From the NCBI RefSeq assembly GCF_031085165.1, contig NZ_JAVHTY010000007.1:1-64000 (forward strand): 64,000 nucleotides of DNA, given 5' to 3'. A model generated the notes under the pieces. That model was not told where the DNA came from. It worked only from the letters and a program-made list of their open reading frames with translations, and did not search any database. This document shows positions 34,418 through 43,095 of the stretch, piece by piece. The position numbers and the translations under genes were made by a program. The stretch is from Pseudomonas sp. 102515 (GTDB lineage Bacteria > Pseudomonadota > Gammaproteobacteria > Pseudomonadales > Pseudomonadaceae). How positions within the stretch are numbered: the first letter of the stretch is position 1; every line of letters begins with the position of its first letter.

Positions 34418-34690
34418 TCAGCAGGCGCGGGTGTAGCGGACCTGCCAGTCGAGTCGCTCGTGGGTGGCCCGCTCGATCCGGGCACGGCTGTCGCAGATGA
34501 AGGCTTCCAGCAGGGAAGTGTCCAGCAGATCGACCCGAGCGATGCGTCGTTGCAGGAGCGCCGTGCCGTTGGGCGCATAGACCTCGACGTTGAAGGTCGC
34601 CTGATCCTGGGCGGTCATGGCGCACAGCATCGGTTGAAAAGCGCCCTTGATAATGGTGTTCGCATCCGTGAACTTCAGCGGCTCGGCCAT
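34418..34690 (-). CDS. Small protein of unknown function
   Basis: 90 residues from the ATG at 34690; CAGGAG lies eight bases ahead, so the in-frame GTG three codons upstream is less likely. EPLKFTDANTIIKGAFQPML and VEVYAPNGTALLQRRIARVD are notable; ends LDWQVRYTRAC with a C-terminal Cys. No signal peptide. No family recognised. Confidence 0.65.
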   Translation of the reverse strand: MAEPLKFTDANTIIKGAFQPMLCAMTAQDQATFNVEVYAPNGTALLQRRIARVDLLDTSLLEAFICDSRARIERATHERLDWQVRYTRAC

Positions 34691-34814
34691 CGCAATCACT
34701 CCTGTCAGCTATAACGCTTCGACCGATTCTTGCGGTACCCGTTCGACTTTCGCCACGACCGGCTGGCAGATTTGTGATGCAGGCGGTGGCGGCGCCCGTG
34801 GAGGAGACGGCCGG

Positions 34815-35624
34815 TCAGTTGATCAGGGTACCGAAGGCCTTGTCCGCCTCTATCACCTCGGGCAGTTCAGTCAGCAGAAGCTCCAGATCCACGCCTTCCA
34901 GCAGCGGATTGGCCAGGGCCGCCTTGGCCTGGTCGTTGATACCGCCGTGACGCCGCAGGACGAATGAAATCAGGCGCGCCTGGGCGACCATGCGCGCCGG
35001 GGCGGAATCCTCGGGCGCATCCTGGGGATGCAACTGGTAGGCGATGGCATGCTGGATCACCACCGGCAGCTGCCAGCGGCGGGCCAGCTCGGCACCCACC
35101 TCCGGATAGCCGAAGCCGATGGCCTGGTCGGCGGGCACCGGGGCGCGCTGCTCGGCATCGATGCGCACGGCGATGTCGGGCGCCGCGGTCCTGATCAGCA
35201 ACTCGCCGATGCTGTGTAGCATGCCGCAGGTGAAGGCGGTCTCGGGATCGGCGCCGGCCTGGCGGGCGAGCACGCGGCAGATGCTGGCCACGTCGAAGCT
35301 GTGCTGCCAGAAATCCCGTGGATCGAAGCTGGGGTTGTGGCGGAAGGCCGCGGTCACCGCCGAGGCCAGCACCAGGGTGCGCAGGGCGTCGAAGCCCAGG
35401 CGGATGGCGGCGCCTTCGATGCTGGTGGACGGCCGCACGCCGCGAAAGCGTACCGAGTTGGCCAGGCGCAGGACCTTGGCCGAGAGCACCGGATCCAGCG
35501 CCAGGTTGCGGGCGACGTCTTCGATGCTGCTGTCGGGATCGTCGAACTGCTGGATCAGCTCCTGAGCCACCTTGGGAATGCTGGGAAGGGTATGCAGGTG
35601 ATCGAACAGAGCATCGATTTCCAT
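34815..35624 (-). CDS. HDOD-domain signalling protein
   Basis: 269 residues. HDOD domain over residues 10-210: LPSIPKVAQELIQQFDDPDS, LALDPVLSAKVLRLANSVRF, IEGAAIRLGFDALRTLVLAS, CGMLHSIGELLI. HDOD proteins resemble HD phosphohydrolases but usually lack the catalytic His-Asp pair and act as signalling or scaffolding parts in c-di-GMP and chemotaxis networks. No other domain is fused. Divergent from the diguanylate cyclase at 35969. Confidence 0.88.
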   Translation of the reverse strand: MEIDALFDHLHTLPSIPKVAQELIQQFDDPDSSIEDVARNLALDPVLSAKVLRLANSVRFRGVRPSTSIEGAAIRLGFDALRTLVLASAVTAAFRHNPSFDPRDFWQHSFDVASICRVLARQAGADPETAFTCGMLHSIGELLIRTAAPDIAVRIDAEQRAPVPADQAIGFGYPEVGAELARRWQLPVVIQHAIAYQLHPQDAPEDSAPARMVAQARLISFVLRRHGGINDQAKAALANPLLEGVDLELLLTELPEVIEADKAFGTLIN

Positions 35625-35968
35625 GATGGCGCCTGGTTGGTTCTATACCGATGGTGGGAGCTGATAAGTCGTTGAAAGGATGAACGAGGGCCTGGGCACT
35701 GCCAAGCCTAGTCGAAGATCCGCCAGCGAAGAGCTTAGCGGGCCGGGCGAGCGGCTTTGCAGGGCGAGCTGACCGGTGGCGTCATTTCGCCGCCGTCCGT
35801 TGGCTCGGTCCGCGCGCGGCCGTGGTCCTATGCGGGCTTGTCACAGGCGAAGAGATGAGCAGACGTCTATTGTCTTGCTTGAGTCCGCTTTCCGCCGCCG
35901 ACGGGCCGAGAATGGGATAGCATCCAGTGATATCAGTTGGCCACTAAATTTGGCGTTCGAGTTGTGCA
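35625..35968. other. Intergenic region, no gene seen
   Basis: 344 bases between divergent HDOD and GGDEF genes. No convincing short open reading frame, terminator or long palindrome was found. The last 40 bases ahead of the GGDEF gene are AT-richer (GATATCAGTTGGCCACTAAA onward) and may hold its promoter. Confidence 0.5.
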
Positions 35969-36988
35969 ATGACTTATCAGACTCACATTCGCCAGATGCT
36001 GCAGTTGCCCAATGTGCTGGCGCAGAGCACCGGCATCCTGGGCTGGTTGATCAGCGTGCTGATCAACCCCTTCCTGACCGCCGGGGTACCGGCCTGGGGC
36101 TGGCTGGCCTTTGCCGGCATGATCGGCTCCTGCCTGGCCATGACCACCGCCCGGCGTTTCGCCGTCTGGCGGTTGTTCGCCCTGGTGTTCGTGCTGTTCG
36201 AGGCCCTGGCCTTCCGGTTCCAGATCCTGGGCATGGGCGAGGCCGGCCATGCCTGGATGATTCCCATGGCCATCGTCATCATCCTCGGCTCGACCATTCT
36301 GTTTTCCCATGTGCCCGACTACGGCATCGCGGCCGGCGCGGTCTGGCTGCTGCTGTTCTATGGCGAACTGGATACCATCACCGCGGCGGCCCTGCCGCTG
36401 TTCGTGGTGATGCTGGGGGCCAGCCTGGCACTGGGGCTGCTGCTCAATGCCACCTTCGTGCGCATCGTCGCCAGCACCCTGGAGCTCAAGGAAAGCTATC
36501 GGCTGCAGGCGGAAACCGATGCCCTCACCGGGATCAGCAACCGACGCGCGCTGATGCTGGACATGGAGCAGGTCTGCCGAGAGGGATCGCCGTCCTGGTA
36601 TTTCGTCATGCTCGACATCGATGACTTCAAGCGGATCAATGACCGATTCGGCCACGACGTGGGGGACCAGGTGCTCAAGGAGATGGCCGTAACCTTGGGC
36701 AGGCACTTCCCGGGTGGGCGCTTCGGGCGCCTGGGCGGCGAGGAATTCGGCGTGCTATTGCAGGCCGAGGATGAGCGCCAGCTGGCGCAGCGACTGCAGG
36801 CGCTGCTGGACGACAGCCGCAGCAACACCCGCACCGGCAGCTGTTTTTCCTTCAGTGCCGGGGTGGCGCGCCTCGCCCCGGGCTATCAGCCCTCGGATCT
36901 GCTCAAGCAGGCCGATGGCGAACTCTATCAGGCCAAGCGCGCCGGCAAGGACCGGGTGCACTACCGCGGCGGCATGATCTGCGGCTAG
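35969..36988 (+). CDS. Membrane diguanylate cyclase (GGDEF)
   Basis: 339 residues. About six hydrophobic segments in residues 20-165, then a short coiled linker and a GGDEF domain with DALTGISNRRAL, MLDIDDFKRINDRFGHDVGD and active loop GGEEF. Makes c-di-GMP from two GTP. There is no RxxD inhibitory site ahead of GGEEF (HFPGGRFGRL instead), so product inhibition by that route is not expected. The ligand of the membrane sensor part is unknown. Confidence 0.88.
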   Translation: MTYQTHIRQMLQLPNVLAQSTGILGWLISVLINPFLTAGVPAWGWLAFAGMIGSCLAMTTARRFAVWRLFALVFVLFEALAFRFQILGMGEAGHAWMIPMAIVIILGSTILFSHVPDYGIAAGAVWLLLFYGELDTITAAALPLFVVMLGASLALGLLLNATFVRIVASTLELKESYRLQAETDALTGISNRRALMLDMEQVCREGSPSWYFVMLDIDDFKRINDRFGHDVGDQVLKEMAVTLGRHFPGGRFGRLGGEEFGVLLQAEDERQLAQRLQALLDDSRSNTRTGSCFSFSAGVARLAPGYQPSDLLKQADGELYQAKRAGKDRVHYRGGMICG

Positions 36989-37016
36989 GCCCGTCCGCAC
37001 GGCGCCCTGGCCACGC

Positions 37017-38555
37017 CTAGAGCGCCTGACCTTCCGGCGGCGGATGGGTGCGATTGCGGCCCAGGTGCTTGGCGCGGTAGAGCGCGGCATCGGCGCTGGC
37101 CAGCAGGTCGGCGGGCTGGGGTGGCGGGGTCTGGCCGGGCGGCTGGACGGCGATGCCGAGACTGACGGTGATGCGGCCGAAGGGACTGGTGGCATGGACC
37201 ACCTCCAGCACCTGCAGACGCTCCTGGACCATGTCGGCCACGCGCTGGGCGCCGCTTTCGTCGCAATTGGGCAGTAGCAGGACCATCTCTTCACCGCCGT
37301 AACGTGCCGCCAGGTCGCCCGGGCGCCGCGCCGCCGAAGCCACCACGCCAGCCACCGCCTGCAGGCAGCGATCGCCCGCGGGATGGCCATAGTGGTCGTT
37401 GTAGGCCTTGAAGTGATCGATGTCGATCATCAGCAGGCTGAGCGACTGGGCATTGCGTTGCGCCCGGGCCAGCTCCACCGGCAGCAGGTTGTCGAACTGC
37501 CGACGATTGCCCAGCCCGGTCAGGCTGTCCTTGAGCGTCAGCAGGTGCAACTCGTCATGGGCCTGGCGCAGGGCCATGGCGCTGCGTTCGCCGGCGCGGA
37601 TCTCGCGCAGCAGGCTGAAGCCGAAGACCAGCATGCCGGCGATGATGAGGCCGACCACCGTCACCGATCTCAGCATGTCCTGGCGCCAGCTGGCGAGGAC
37701 GTCGCTCCTGGAGATACCGGCCAGGGCCACCAGCGGATAGCCGTCCAGGTGCTGGAAGGCATAGAGGCGTTCCTGGCCGTCGAGCATGGCGCGCACCAGG
37801 GCGGTACCGTTGGGCGCCTGATTCACGTACTGGCGAAACAGGTCGCCGGTGGCCAGCGGGGTGCCGACGTGCTCGGGCACATAGGGGCGGCGGACCATCA
37901 GGGTACCGTCGTCCTGCGCCAGGGTGATGGCGCCACGGGCGTCCAGCTTGAAACGCTCGTAGTAGTCGACGAAGTACTGCAGGCGGATGGTGGCGAGCAG
38001 GACACCGGCGAAGCGGCCGTCGCGGTCCTCCAGGCGGCGCGAGACCGGGATGATCAATTCGTGGGTGCTGCGGCTCTCGATCACCGTGCCGACGTGCAGC
38101 ACGTCGGCGGCGTGCTGGCGGTGAAACTGGAAGTACTCGCGATCGGCATTGCTGGCCCGGGGCGGCTCGCTGCTCTTGTCGGTCACCCGCCAGCCGCCGT
38201 CGCGATCGTAGATGAACAGCCCGTGCAGTTGCGGCAGAAGGGCAGCCTGGCGCGCCAGCAGGCGATGCACGCGGGGACGATCCAGCTGATCGAGGGGTTG
38301 ATCCTCCAGGCGGTCGCGGATGCTGACCAGCAGCGAATCCGCTTCCTTGATGGCGTCGTCGGCATGCTGCGCCGCCGCCAGGGCGATGTTGCCGACGTCG
38401 CTGCGCGCGCTGGCGAAGGCATTCTGGTAATTGCGCCATACCTGCCAGGACTCCAGCGCCAGGATCACCGCAACGGCACAGACCAGCAGCCACAGCGCCC
38501 GGCGCTGGGTGGCCGGGTTGCGCGGCGGGAGGGGGGTATCGTCGGCGTCGACCAT
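37017..38555 (-). CDS. dCache-sensor GGDEF protein (GGEEM variant)
   Basis: 512 residues. TM at ~20-37, a periplasmic double-Cache-type sensor (~40-295, with LHGLFIYDRDGGWRVTDKSS and RFAGVLLATIRLQYFVDYY), TM at ~297-317, then a GGDEF domain. It has DSLTGLGNRRQF, MIDIDHFKAYNDHYGHPAGD and RPGD five residues before the active loop, which matches an RxxD inhibitory site. The loop itself is GGEEM rather than GGEEF; activity is likely but should be tested. Convergent with the previous cyclase. Confidence 0.86.
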   Translation of the reverse strand: MVDADDTPLPPRNPATQRRALWLLVCAVAVILALESWQVWRNYQNAFASARSDVGNIALAAAQHADDAIKEADSLLVSIRDRLEDQPLDQLDRPRVHRLLARQAALLPQLHGLFIYDRDGGWRVTDKSSEPPRASNADREYFQFHRQHAADVLHVGTVIESRSTHELIIPVSRRLEDRDGRFAGVLLATIRLQYFVDYYERFKLDARGAITLAQDDGTLMVRRPYVPEHVGTPLATGDLFRQYVNQAPNGTALVRAMLDGQERLYAFQHLDGYPLVALAGISRSDVLASWRQDMLRSVTVVGLIIAGMLVFGFSLLREIRAGERSAMALRQAHDELHLLTLKDSLTGLGNRRQFDNLLPVELARAQRNAQSLSLLMIDIDHFKAYNDHYGHPAGDRCLQAVAGVVASAARRPGDLAARYGGEEMVLLLPNCDESGAQRVADMVQERLQVLEVVHATSPFGRITVSLGIAVQPPGQTPPPQPADLLASADAALYRAKHLGRNRTHPPPEGQAL

Positions 38556-38760
38556 GGCGGGGTAGCTTCCTCGGCCTCGGTGTGCAGGAGATCGCGAGTC
38601 GCGCGATTCAGGCCACTACACAGGGATATAAGTCAGACAAGTCTACAGTTTCGTCGGAATCTTGCAGAGCGCACGAATCCCCGTGGCGCAGCCGTGGTCA
38701 CTAGCGATACAGCCGTCCTTGGGATGGCACCCAGCCAACTGTCCGACCGGGAGGTCAAAG

Positions 38761-39021
38761 ATGTCGCAGATCGCCGAACAGATCGTCAAAGACGCCATGC
38801 AGCGTATCGAGGAGAACGAGTCGCAGCATGCCGCCGATCCCGTGCGCAACTTTTCCCTGACCCTGACCGATCCCGCGGAGATCCAGGTCGGCGCGGAAAT
38901 CTACTTTCTCTTCGAACAGCGCCTCAAGGGTTTCTATCCGGACGCCCGGGTCGTGGTGCGTGGCCATGCCGCCGAGGGCTACAACATCACCGCCCAGGTC
39001 GAGCGCCGCCGCTCGGCCTGA
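38761..39021 (+). CDS. Small protein of unknown function
   Basis: 86 residues from the ATG at 38761, with GGGAGG 9 bases ahead. Helical start QIAEQIVKDAMQRIEENESQ, then FSLTLTDPAEIQVGAEIYFL and VVVRGHAAEGYNITAQVERR. Soluble. No family recognised. It stands alone between the cyclase and the AbrB-type gene. Confidence 0.65.
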   Translation: MSQIAEQIVKDAMQRIEENESQHAADPVRNFSLTLTDPAEIQVGAEIYFLFEQRLKGFYPDARVVVRGHAAEGYNITAQVERRRSA

Positions 39022-39042
39022 CGGCCAGGCCCTCACCTCGTG

Positions 39043-40113
39043 CTAGGTGCGGGCCAGCTTGACCAGTTGCCGGGCCAGTAACGGCCCGGTCAGCACCACC
39101 CCGATCAGGCGCAACGCCTGCATGGCCAGCACCAGGCCGACGTCGGCATGGGCATCCACCGCGATGATGGCCATGGAATCCAGTCCGCCGGGACTGGTCG
39201 CCAGATAGGCGGTGAGAAAATCCACATGCATCAGCTTCGCCATCAGCAGTGCCGAGAGGGCGCAAAGGCCGATCAGCAGCAGCGAGGCGAAGATCATCTT
39301 CGGCAGAGCGCGCCAGACATAGGCGACCGTGGCCCGGTCGAATCTCAAGCCCACATAGCAGCCCATGGCGCCATAGGCCGCCGCGAGCAGTAGATGGGGC
39401 AGGGTGATGTCCAGCCAGCCATTGAGTTGCAGCAGGGTGCCCAGGGCGATGGGCAGCAGCAGGGCGCCGGCAGGAAACAGCCGGCCGCCCAGCCAGCTGC
39501 CGGCGAGGGCCACCGCCAGGGTCAGGGCCAGGTTGAAGGCGAAGTGGCCGTCCAGGCTGACCACCGTCGCCTGATGGCCGGTGCCGCTGCCTTCGGCCCC
39601 CAGCAACCGACCGACCAGGGCACTGATCAGGACCACGCAGACCACCCGGACATACTGCATGGTGGCGACGATGCGTGGATCGGCGCCGTATTCCTCGGCC
39701 ATGGCCACCATGGCGGCAGCGGCGCCCGGCGTGGTGCCCCAGGCAGCGGTACTGCCGGGCAGACCACCGAAGCGCACCAGCAGGGCACCGGTGAGCAGGC
39801 TGAGCAGCACGGTCAGGGCGGTGGCCAGCAGCATCACCGGCCAGTGTTCGGCGACCGTGAGCAGCACCGCAGCGGTCATGGCATGGGCGATCAGGCAGCC
39901 CACCACGCCCTGGCCGGTCTGGAACAGCCGGCGGGGCAGGCGGATGGTGGCGCCGCAGACGCCAAAGGCGATGGCCACCAGCATGGGGCCGAGAAAGAGA
40001 GCGGCAGGCACCTGCAGCCAGCTGAGTCCGCCACCGACCAGGGCCGAGCAGAGGATCAGGGCAAGCCATTGCAACAGGGGCGGGTAGGGCGAGGGGGTAG
40101 ACGGGGTGGACAA
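39043..40113 (-). CDS. AbrB-family transporter
   Basis: 356 residues, about 10 membrane helices in two AbrB repeats (ALFLGPMLVAIAFGVCGATI; ALLLPIALGTLLQLNGWLDI). GTTPGAAAAMVAMAEEYGAD and the second-half TSPGGLDSMAIIAVDAHADV are the family signature. Members are called ammonia-monooxygenase regulator or YdgG-type but appear to be permeases. The start is a TTG at 40113 with GGAGA ahead; no ATG of that position exists in frame. Confidence 0.82.
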   Translation of the reverse strand: MSTPSTPSPYPPLLQWLALILCSALVGGGLSWLQVPAALFLGPMLVAIAFGVCGATIRLPRRLFQTGQGVVGCLIAHAMTAAVLLTVAEHWPVMLLATALTVLLSLLTGALLVRFGGLPGSTAAWGTTPGAAAAMVAMAEEYGADPRIVATMQYVRVVCVVLISALVGRLLGAEGSGTGHQATVVSLDGHFAFNLALTLAVALAGSWLGGRLFPAGALLLPIALGTLLQLNGWLDITLPHLLLAAAYGAMGCYVGLRFDRATVAYVWRALPKMIFASLLLIGLCALSALLMAKLMHVDFLTAYLATSPGGLDSMAIIAVDAHADVGLVLAMQALRLIGVVLTGPLLARQLVKLART

Positions 40114-40242
40114 TGCGGTCTCCGGACAGCGGGGGACCGGCGCGGCGTACCGACCCCAGGGCCGGCACGAGGCCGACCCCGGGGCGATTATACGACCTTT
40201 GTGGCTTTCAATGGCCTTTCGGTCGTCGAAAAAACCGCCCGA

Positions 40243-42240
40243 TCAACGCACCAGGTGCAGGAACTGCAGGTGACGCTCGTACTGGTCGAGCATGTCGTTG
40301 AGGATCTGCTCGCGGCTGTAGCCCACCAGGTCGTAGTCCTGGCTGCCCTCGGTGAGGTGCACCTCGGCCCGGTAGTAGCGACGATTCTTCAGATGCAGGC
40401 CGCCGATGCCGGCGCGGGCGAAGGAGGGCGTGAAATAGCCCTGCATGATCACCTGATAGATGAAGGGGTGCTCTTCGCCGTGGCCGATGATGAGTTGCAG
40501 GTTGGCGTTGGTGGCGTCGAACTGGGTCTCCACCACCAGCCCCTTCTCCCGCGAGACCTCGACCATCTCTTCCATGGCCGGGCGCACGGTGCTGTCCATG
40601 AAGCGATAGACCTCGTCGCGCGAGGGGAAGTACACCGCCTGGGACAGCCGCTGGCGCCAGCCGCCATGACGCGCCTTGCCGTTGGTCGCCACCGGGGCCA
40701 GGGAATGCAGCCGCGCCCGCTGGCGCTGGGATTCCAGGTGCAGCGCCTTGTGCAGGCCCCACATCATCAGCAGCACCACCACCGAGAAGGGCAGCGAGGT
40801 CAGCACCACCGCCGATTTCAGTGCATCCATGCTGCCGGCGAACAGCAGGCCGCCGGTGACCAGGGCCACGGCCGCGCCCCAGAACACCCGCAACCACTTG
40901 GGACCGTCTTCGTCGGCTTCACCCCCCGTGGACGACAGGGTCGAGAGCACCACGGTGCCGGAGTCGGCCGAGGTGACGAAGAAGACGAAACTCACCAGCA
41001 CGGCGACGCTGATCACTGCGCGGCTGGCCGGATAGGTCTCCAGCACCTGGTAGAAGGCCATGGCCGGATCGGTGAGGGCGGTCTGCGCCAGACCGGTCAT
41101 GCCCTGGCCGAGCACCAGTTCCAGGGCGCTGTTGCCGAAGATCGACAACCACGCCAGGGTGAAGCCCAGCGGGATGAACAGCACGCCGAAGACGAATTCG
41201 CGGATGGTGCGGCCGCGGGAGATACGGGCGATGAACAGCCCGACGAAGGGCGCCCAGGCGATCCACCAGGCCCAGTAGAACACCGTCCAGCCGCCGAGCC
41301 AGTCGGACGGTTCGTCATAGGCATAGAGGTCGAAGCTCTTGCCCGGCAACGCGGCGAGATAGTCGCCGATGTTCTGGATCAGGGTGTTGAGCAGGTGCTG
41401 GGTCGGACCGGCGAACAGCACGAACAGCAGCAGGGCGACGGCCAGCACCATGTTGATGTCGGACATGATGCGCACGCCCTTGTCGACGCCTGACACGGCC
41501 ACGGCGATGGCCGCGCCCATCATCAGCACGATGAGGATCAGTTGCACCCAGTGGCTGTGGCTGATGCCGAACAGGTAGTCGAGACCGGCATTGAGGTGCA
41601 GCACGCCGAAACCGAGGTCCGCGCCCAGGCCGAAGATGGTGGCGATGATGCCGAAGGCGTCCACGGCGTGCCCGATAGGCCCGTTGATGCGCTTGCCGAT
41701 CAGCGGATAGAGCGCCGAGCGTAGTGCCAGCGGCAGGTTGTGGCGATAGGCGAAATAGGCCAGGGCCATGGCCACCAGAGCGAACACGCCCCAGCCGTGC
41801 AGGCCCCAGTGCAGGAAGAGGATCTGCATGGCCTGGCGCGCCGCTGCCGGATTGCCGCCTTCGCCGGCCGGCGGCTGGGCGAAGTGGGTCAGGGGTTCGG
41901 AGACGCAGAAGAAGAACAGGGTGATGCTGATGCCGGCGGCGAACAGCATGCCGGCCCAGGACAGATAGCTGAACTCGGGTTGGTCGTGGTCGGCACCGAG
42001 CTTGATCTTGCCGTAGCCGGACAGGGCGGTGACCACCACGAACACCAGATAGAGCGACATGGCCAGCAGGTAGTACCAGCCGACCGTATTGGCGGCCCAG
42101 GTCTGGGCCTGCAGCAGCCAGGCGCCGGCCTGTTCGGGACGGCCGATGACCACCAGGGAAAACAGCAGGATCACTGCGGCCGCGCAATAGAAGGCGGGAG
42201 GATTCAGCTTTACGGTGCCGGATGAGGGCGTCGCACTCAT
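40243..42240 (-). CDS. betT: BetT, high-affinity choline transporter (BCCT family)
   Basis: 665 residues: 12 BCCT helices (from VKLNPPAFYCAAAVILLFSL through the LPFSVVVLLMMWGLHKALHL end) with the BCCT signature WTVFYWAWWIAWAPFVGLFI, then a long cytoplasmic C-terminal tail of ~150 residues as in BetT. Takes up choline with protons for glycine betaine synthesis. The gene lies alone; betI, betA and betB are not in the window. A BetI-like palindrome lies in its promoter. Confidence 0.93.
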   Translation of the reverse strand: MSATPSSGTVKLNPPAFYCAAAVILLFSLVVIGRPEQAGAWLLQAQTWAANTVGWYYLLAMSLYLVFVVVTALSGYGKIKLGADHDQPEFSYLSWAGMLFAAGISITLFFFCVSEPLTHFAQPPAGEGGNPAAARQAMQILFLHWGLHGWGVFALVAMALAYFAYRHNLPLALRSALYPLIGKRINGPIGHAVDAFGIIATIFGLGADLGFGVLHLNAGLDYLFGISHSHWVQLILIVLMMGAAIAVAVSGVDKGVRIMSDINMVLAVALLLFVLFAGPTQHLLNTLIQNIGDYLAALPGKSFDLYAYDEPSDWLGGWTVFYWAWWIAWAPFVGLFIARISRGRTIREFVFGVLFIPLGFTLAWLSIFGNSALELVLGQGMTGLAQTALTDPAMAFYQVLETYPASRAVISVAVLVSFVFFVTSADSGTVVLSTLSSTGGEADEDGPKWLRVFWGAAVALVTGGLLFAGSMDALKSAVVLTSLPFSVVVLLMMWGLHKALHLESQRQRARLHSLAPVATNGKARHGGWRQRLSQAVYFPSRDEVYRFMDSTVRPAMEEMVEVSREKGLVVETQFDATNANLQLIIGHGEEHPFIYQVIMQGYFTPSFARAGIGGLHLKNRRYYRAEVHLTEGSQDYDLVGYSREQILNDMLDQYERHLQFLHLVR

Positions 42241-42274
42241 GAGGACTCCTTGCGAACTGCCAAAGGGAAGAAAG

Positions 42275-42304
42275 CTTTTTTAATTGATCGTTCGATTAAA
42301 AAAG
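42275..42304. promoter_or_regulatory. BetI-like operator upstream of betT
   Basis: CTTTTTTAAT (42275-42284) and ATTAAAAAAG (42295-42304) are perfect inverted arms around TGATCGTTCG; the inner AATTGA-TCGT-TCGATT is a near palindrome that resembles TTGA-N4-TCAA-type BetI boxes. It lies 35 bases upstream of the betT start. Confidence 0.6.
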
Positions 42305-42454
42305 AATACCACAGGCGACCCCCGAGGTGAACGCTTCGAGTCAGCGAGGCGTTGAAAGTTGCCGTCTAGAGGGTTTGCTCATGCCGGTGGTCGACTTTGG
42401 TCGAGCCGGGGCCGAATGGTCAGAACCGTGACCTCTTGGCAAAGTCTGTTAGGT

Positions 42455-42859
42455 ATGAATCAGGCATCTTCTCCCTTCGGCTCCTATCGTCCACTACTGC
42501 TTCTGGTAGAGGACGAACCCTTGCTGCGGGAGTTGGCCACCGAGGCCCTGGAGTCGCTGGTGGACCTCCAGGTGGTGGCCGTGTCGACCGCCGATGCGGC
42601 CCTGTGCTATCTGGAACAGAACAGTGCACGCATCGATGTGCTCTTCACCGACGTGCGCATGCCGGGGCGCCTGGATGGCGAGGCCCTGGCCCAACTGGTC
42701 TCCCAGCGCTGGCCGCACATCCCGGTGATTCTCACCTCCGGCGATCGCCTGACCGTCCCCCGCGGCGCCGGCCGCACCCGCTTCATGCCCAAACCCTGGC
42801 ATATCGACGACATGGCCAATTGCGTCAACGAGGCGCTGGGGCAGAGTCGGGTGGCGTAA
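42455..42859 (+). CDS. Lone receiver-domain response regulator
   Basis: 134 residues from the ATG at 42455 (earlier in-frame starts at 42416 and 42359 have no better ribosome site). Receiver domain only: acidic pair in LLLVEDEPLL, phospho-acceptor Asp in VLFTDVRMPG, Thr in VILTSGD and Lys in FMPKPW. No output domain. No kinase is adjacent; it probably works with a hybrid kinase elsewhere. Confidence 0.82.
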   Translation: MNQASSPFGSYRPLLLLVEDEPLLRELATEALESLVDLQVVAVSTADAALCYLEQNSARIDVLFTDVRMPGRLDGEALAQLVSQRWPHIPVILTSGDRLTVPRGAGRTRFMPKPWHIDDMANCVNEALGQSRVA

Positions 42860-42960
42860 GGGCGCGCGCGGTAGGGTATCGAGGGTCGACTATCTCGGCA
42901 CCGTAGCGTGGAAAACGGCGTAGCCTTTCCCGCAAGTAGCCTCGTCGCACGCCGTTCCCT

Positions 42961-43001
42961 CACCCCAACCTTCTCCCTGAGGGAGAGGGGGCTATCCGCG
43001 C
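42961..43001. repeat. Dispersed hairpin element, copy 1
   Basis: CACCCCAACCTTCTCCCTGA continued by GGGAGAGGGGGCTATCCGCG forms a hairpin (stem 42972-42977/42981-42986 and flanks). A diverged copy is at 52018-52062. Between the receiver gene and the GH15 gene, 225 bases, there is no gene. Confidence 0.55.
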
Positions 43002-43051
43002 AGGTGTTCATCCATATCCATTCCTGCAGGATGACGATCAGCTGTCATGCC

Positions 43052-43095
43052 GGCAGCCGTAGGAGCGGCCGCGATCGGCTCGCCCTACGGCTGCC
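43052..43095. repeat. REP-like palindrome overlapping the GH15 stop
   Basis: GGCAGCCGTAGG (43052-43063) and CCTACGGCTGCC (43084-43095) are perfect 12-base inverted arms around a 20-base centre GAGCGGCCGCGATCGGCTCG-like loop. GTAGGAGCGG is a typical Pseudomonas REP start. The right arm reaches into the last codons and stop of the GH15 gene. Confidence 0.65.

Noticed and set aside
39394-41493. Open frame of 699 codons on the plus strand over the AbrB-type and betT genes
   Set aside because: Antisense to two genes with strong family signatures; the translation is Gly/Gln/His-rich with no domain.
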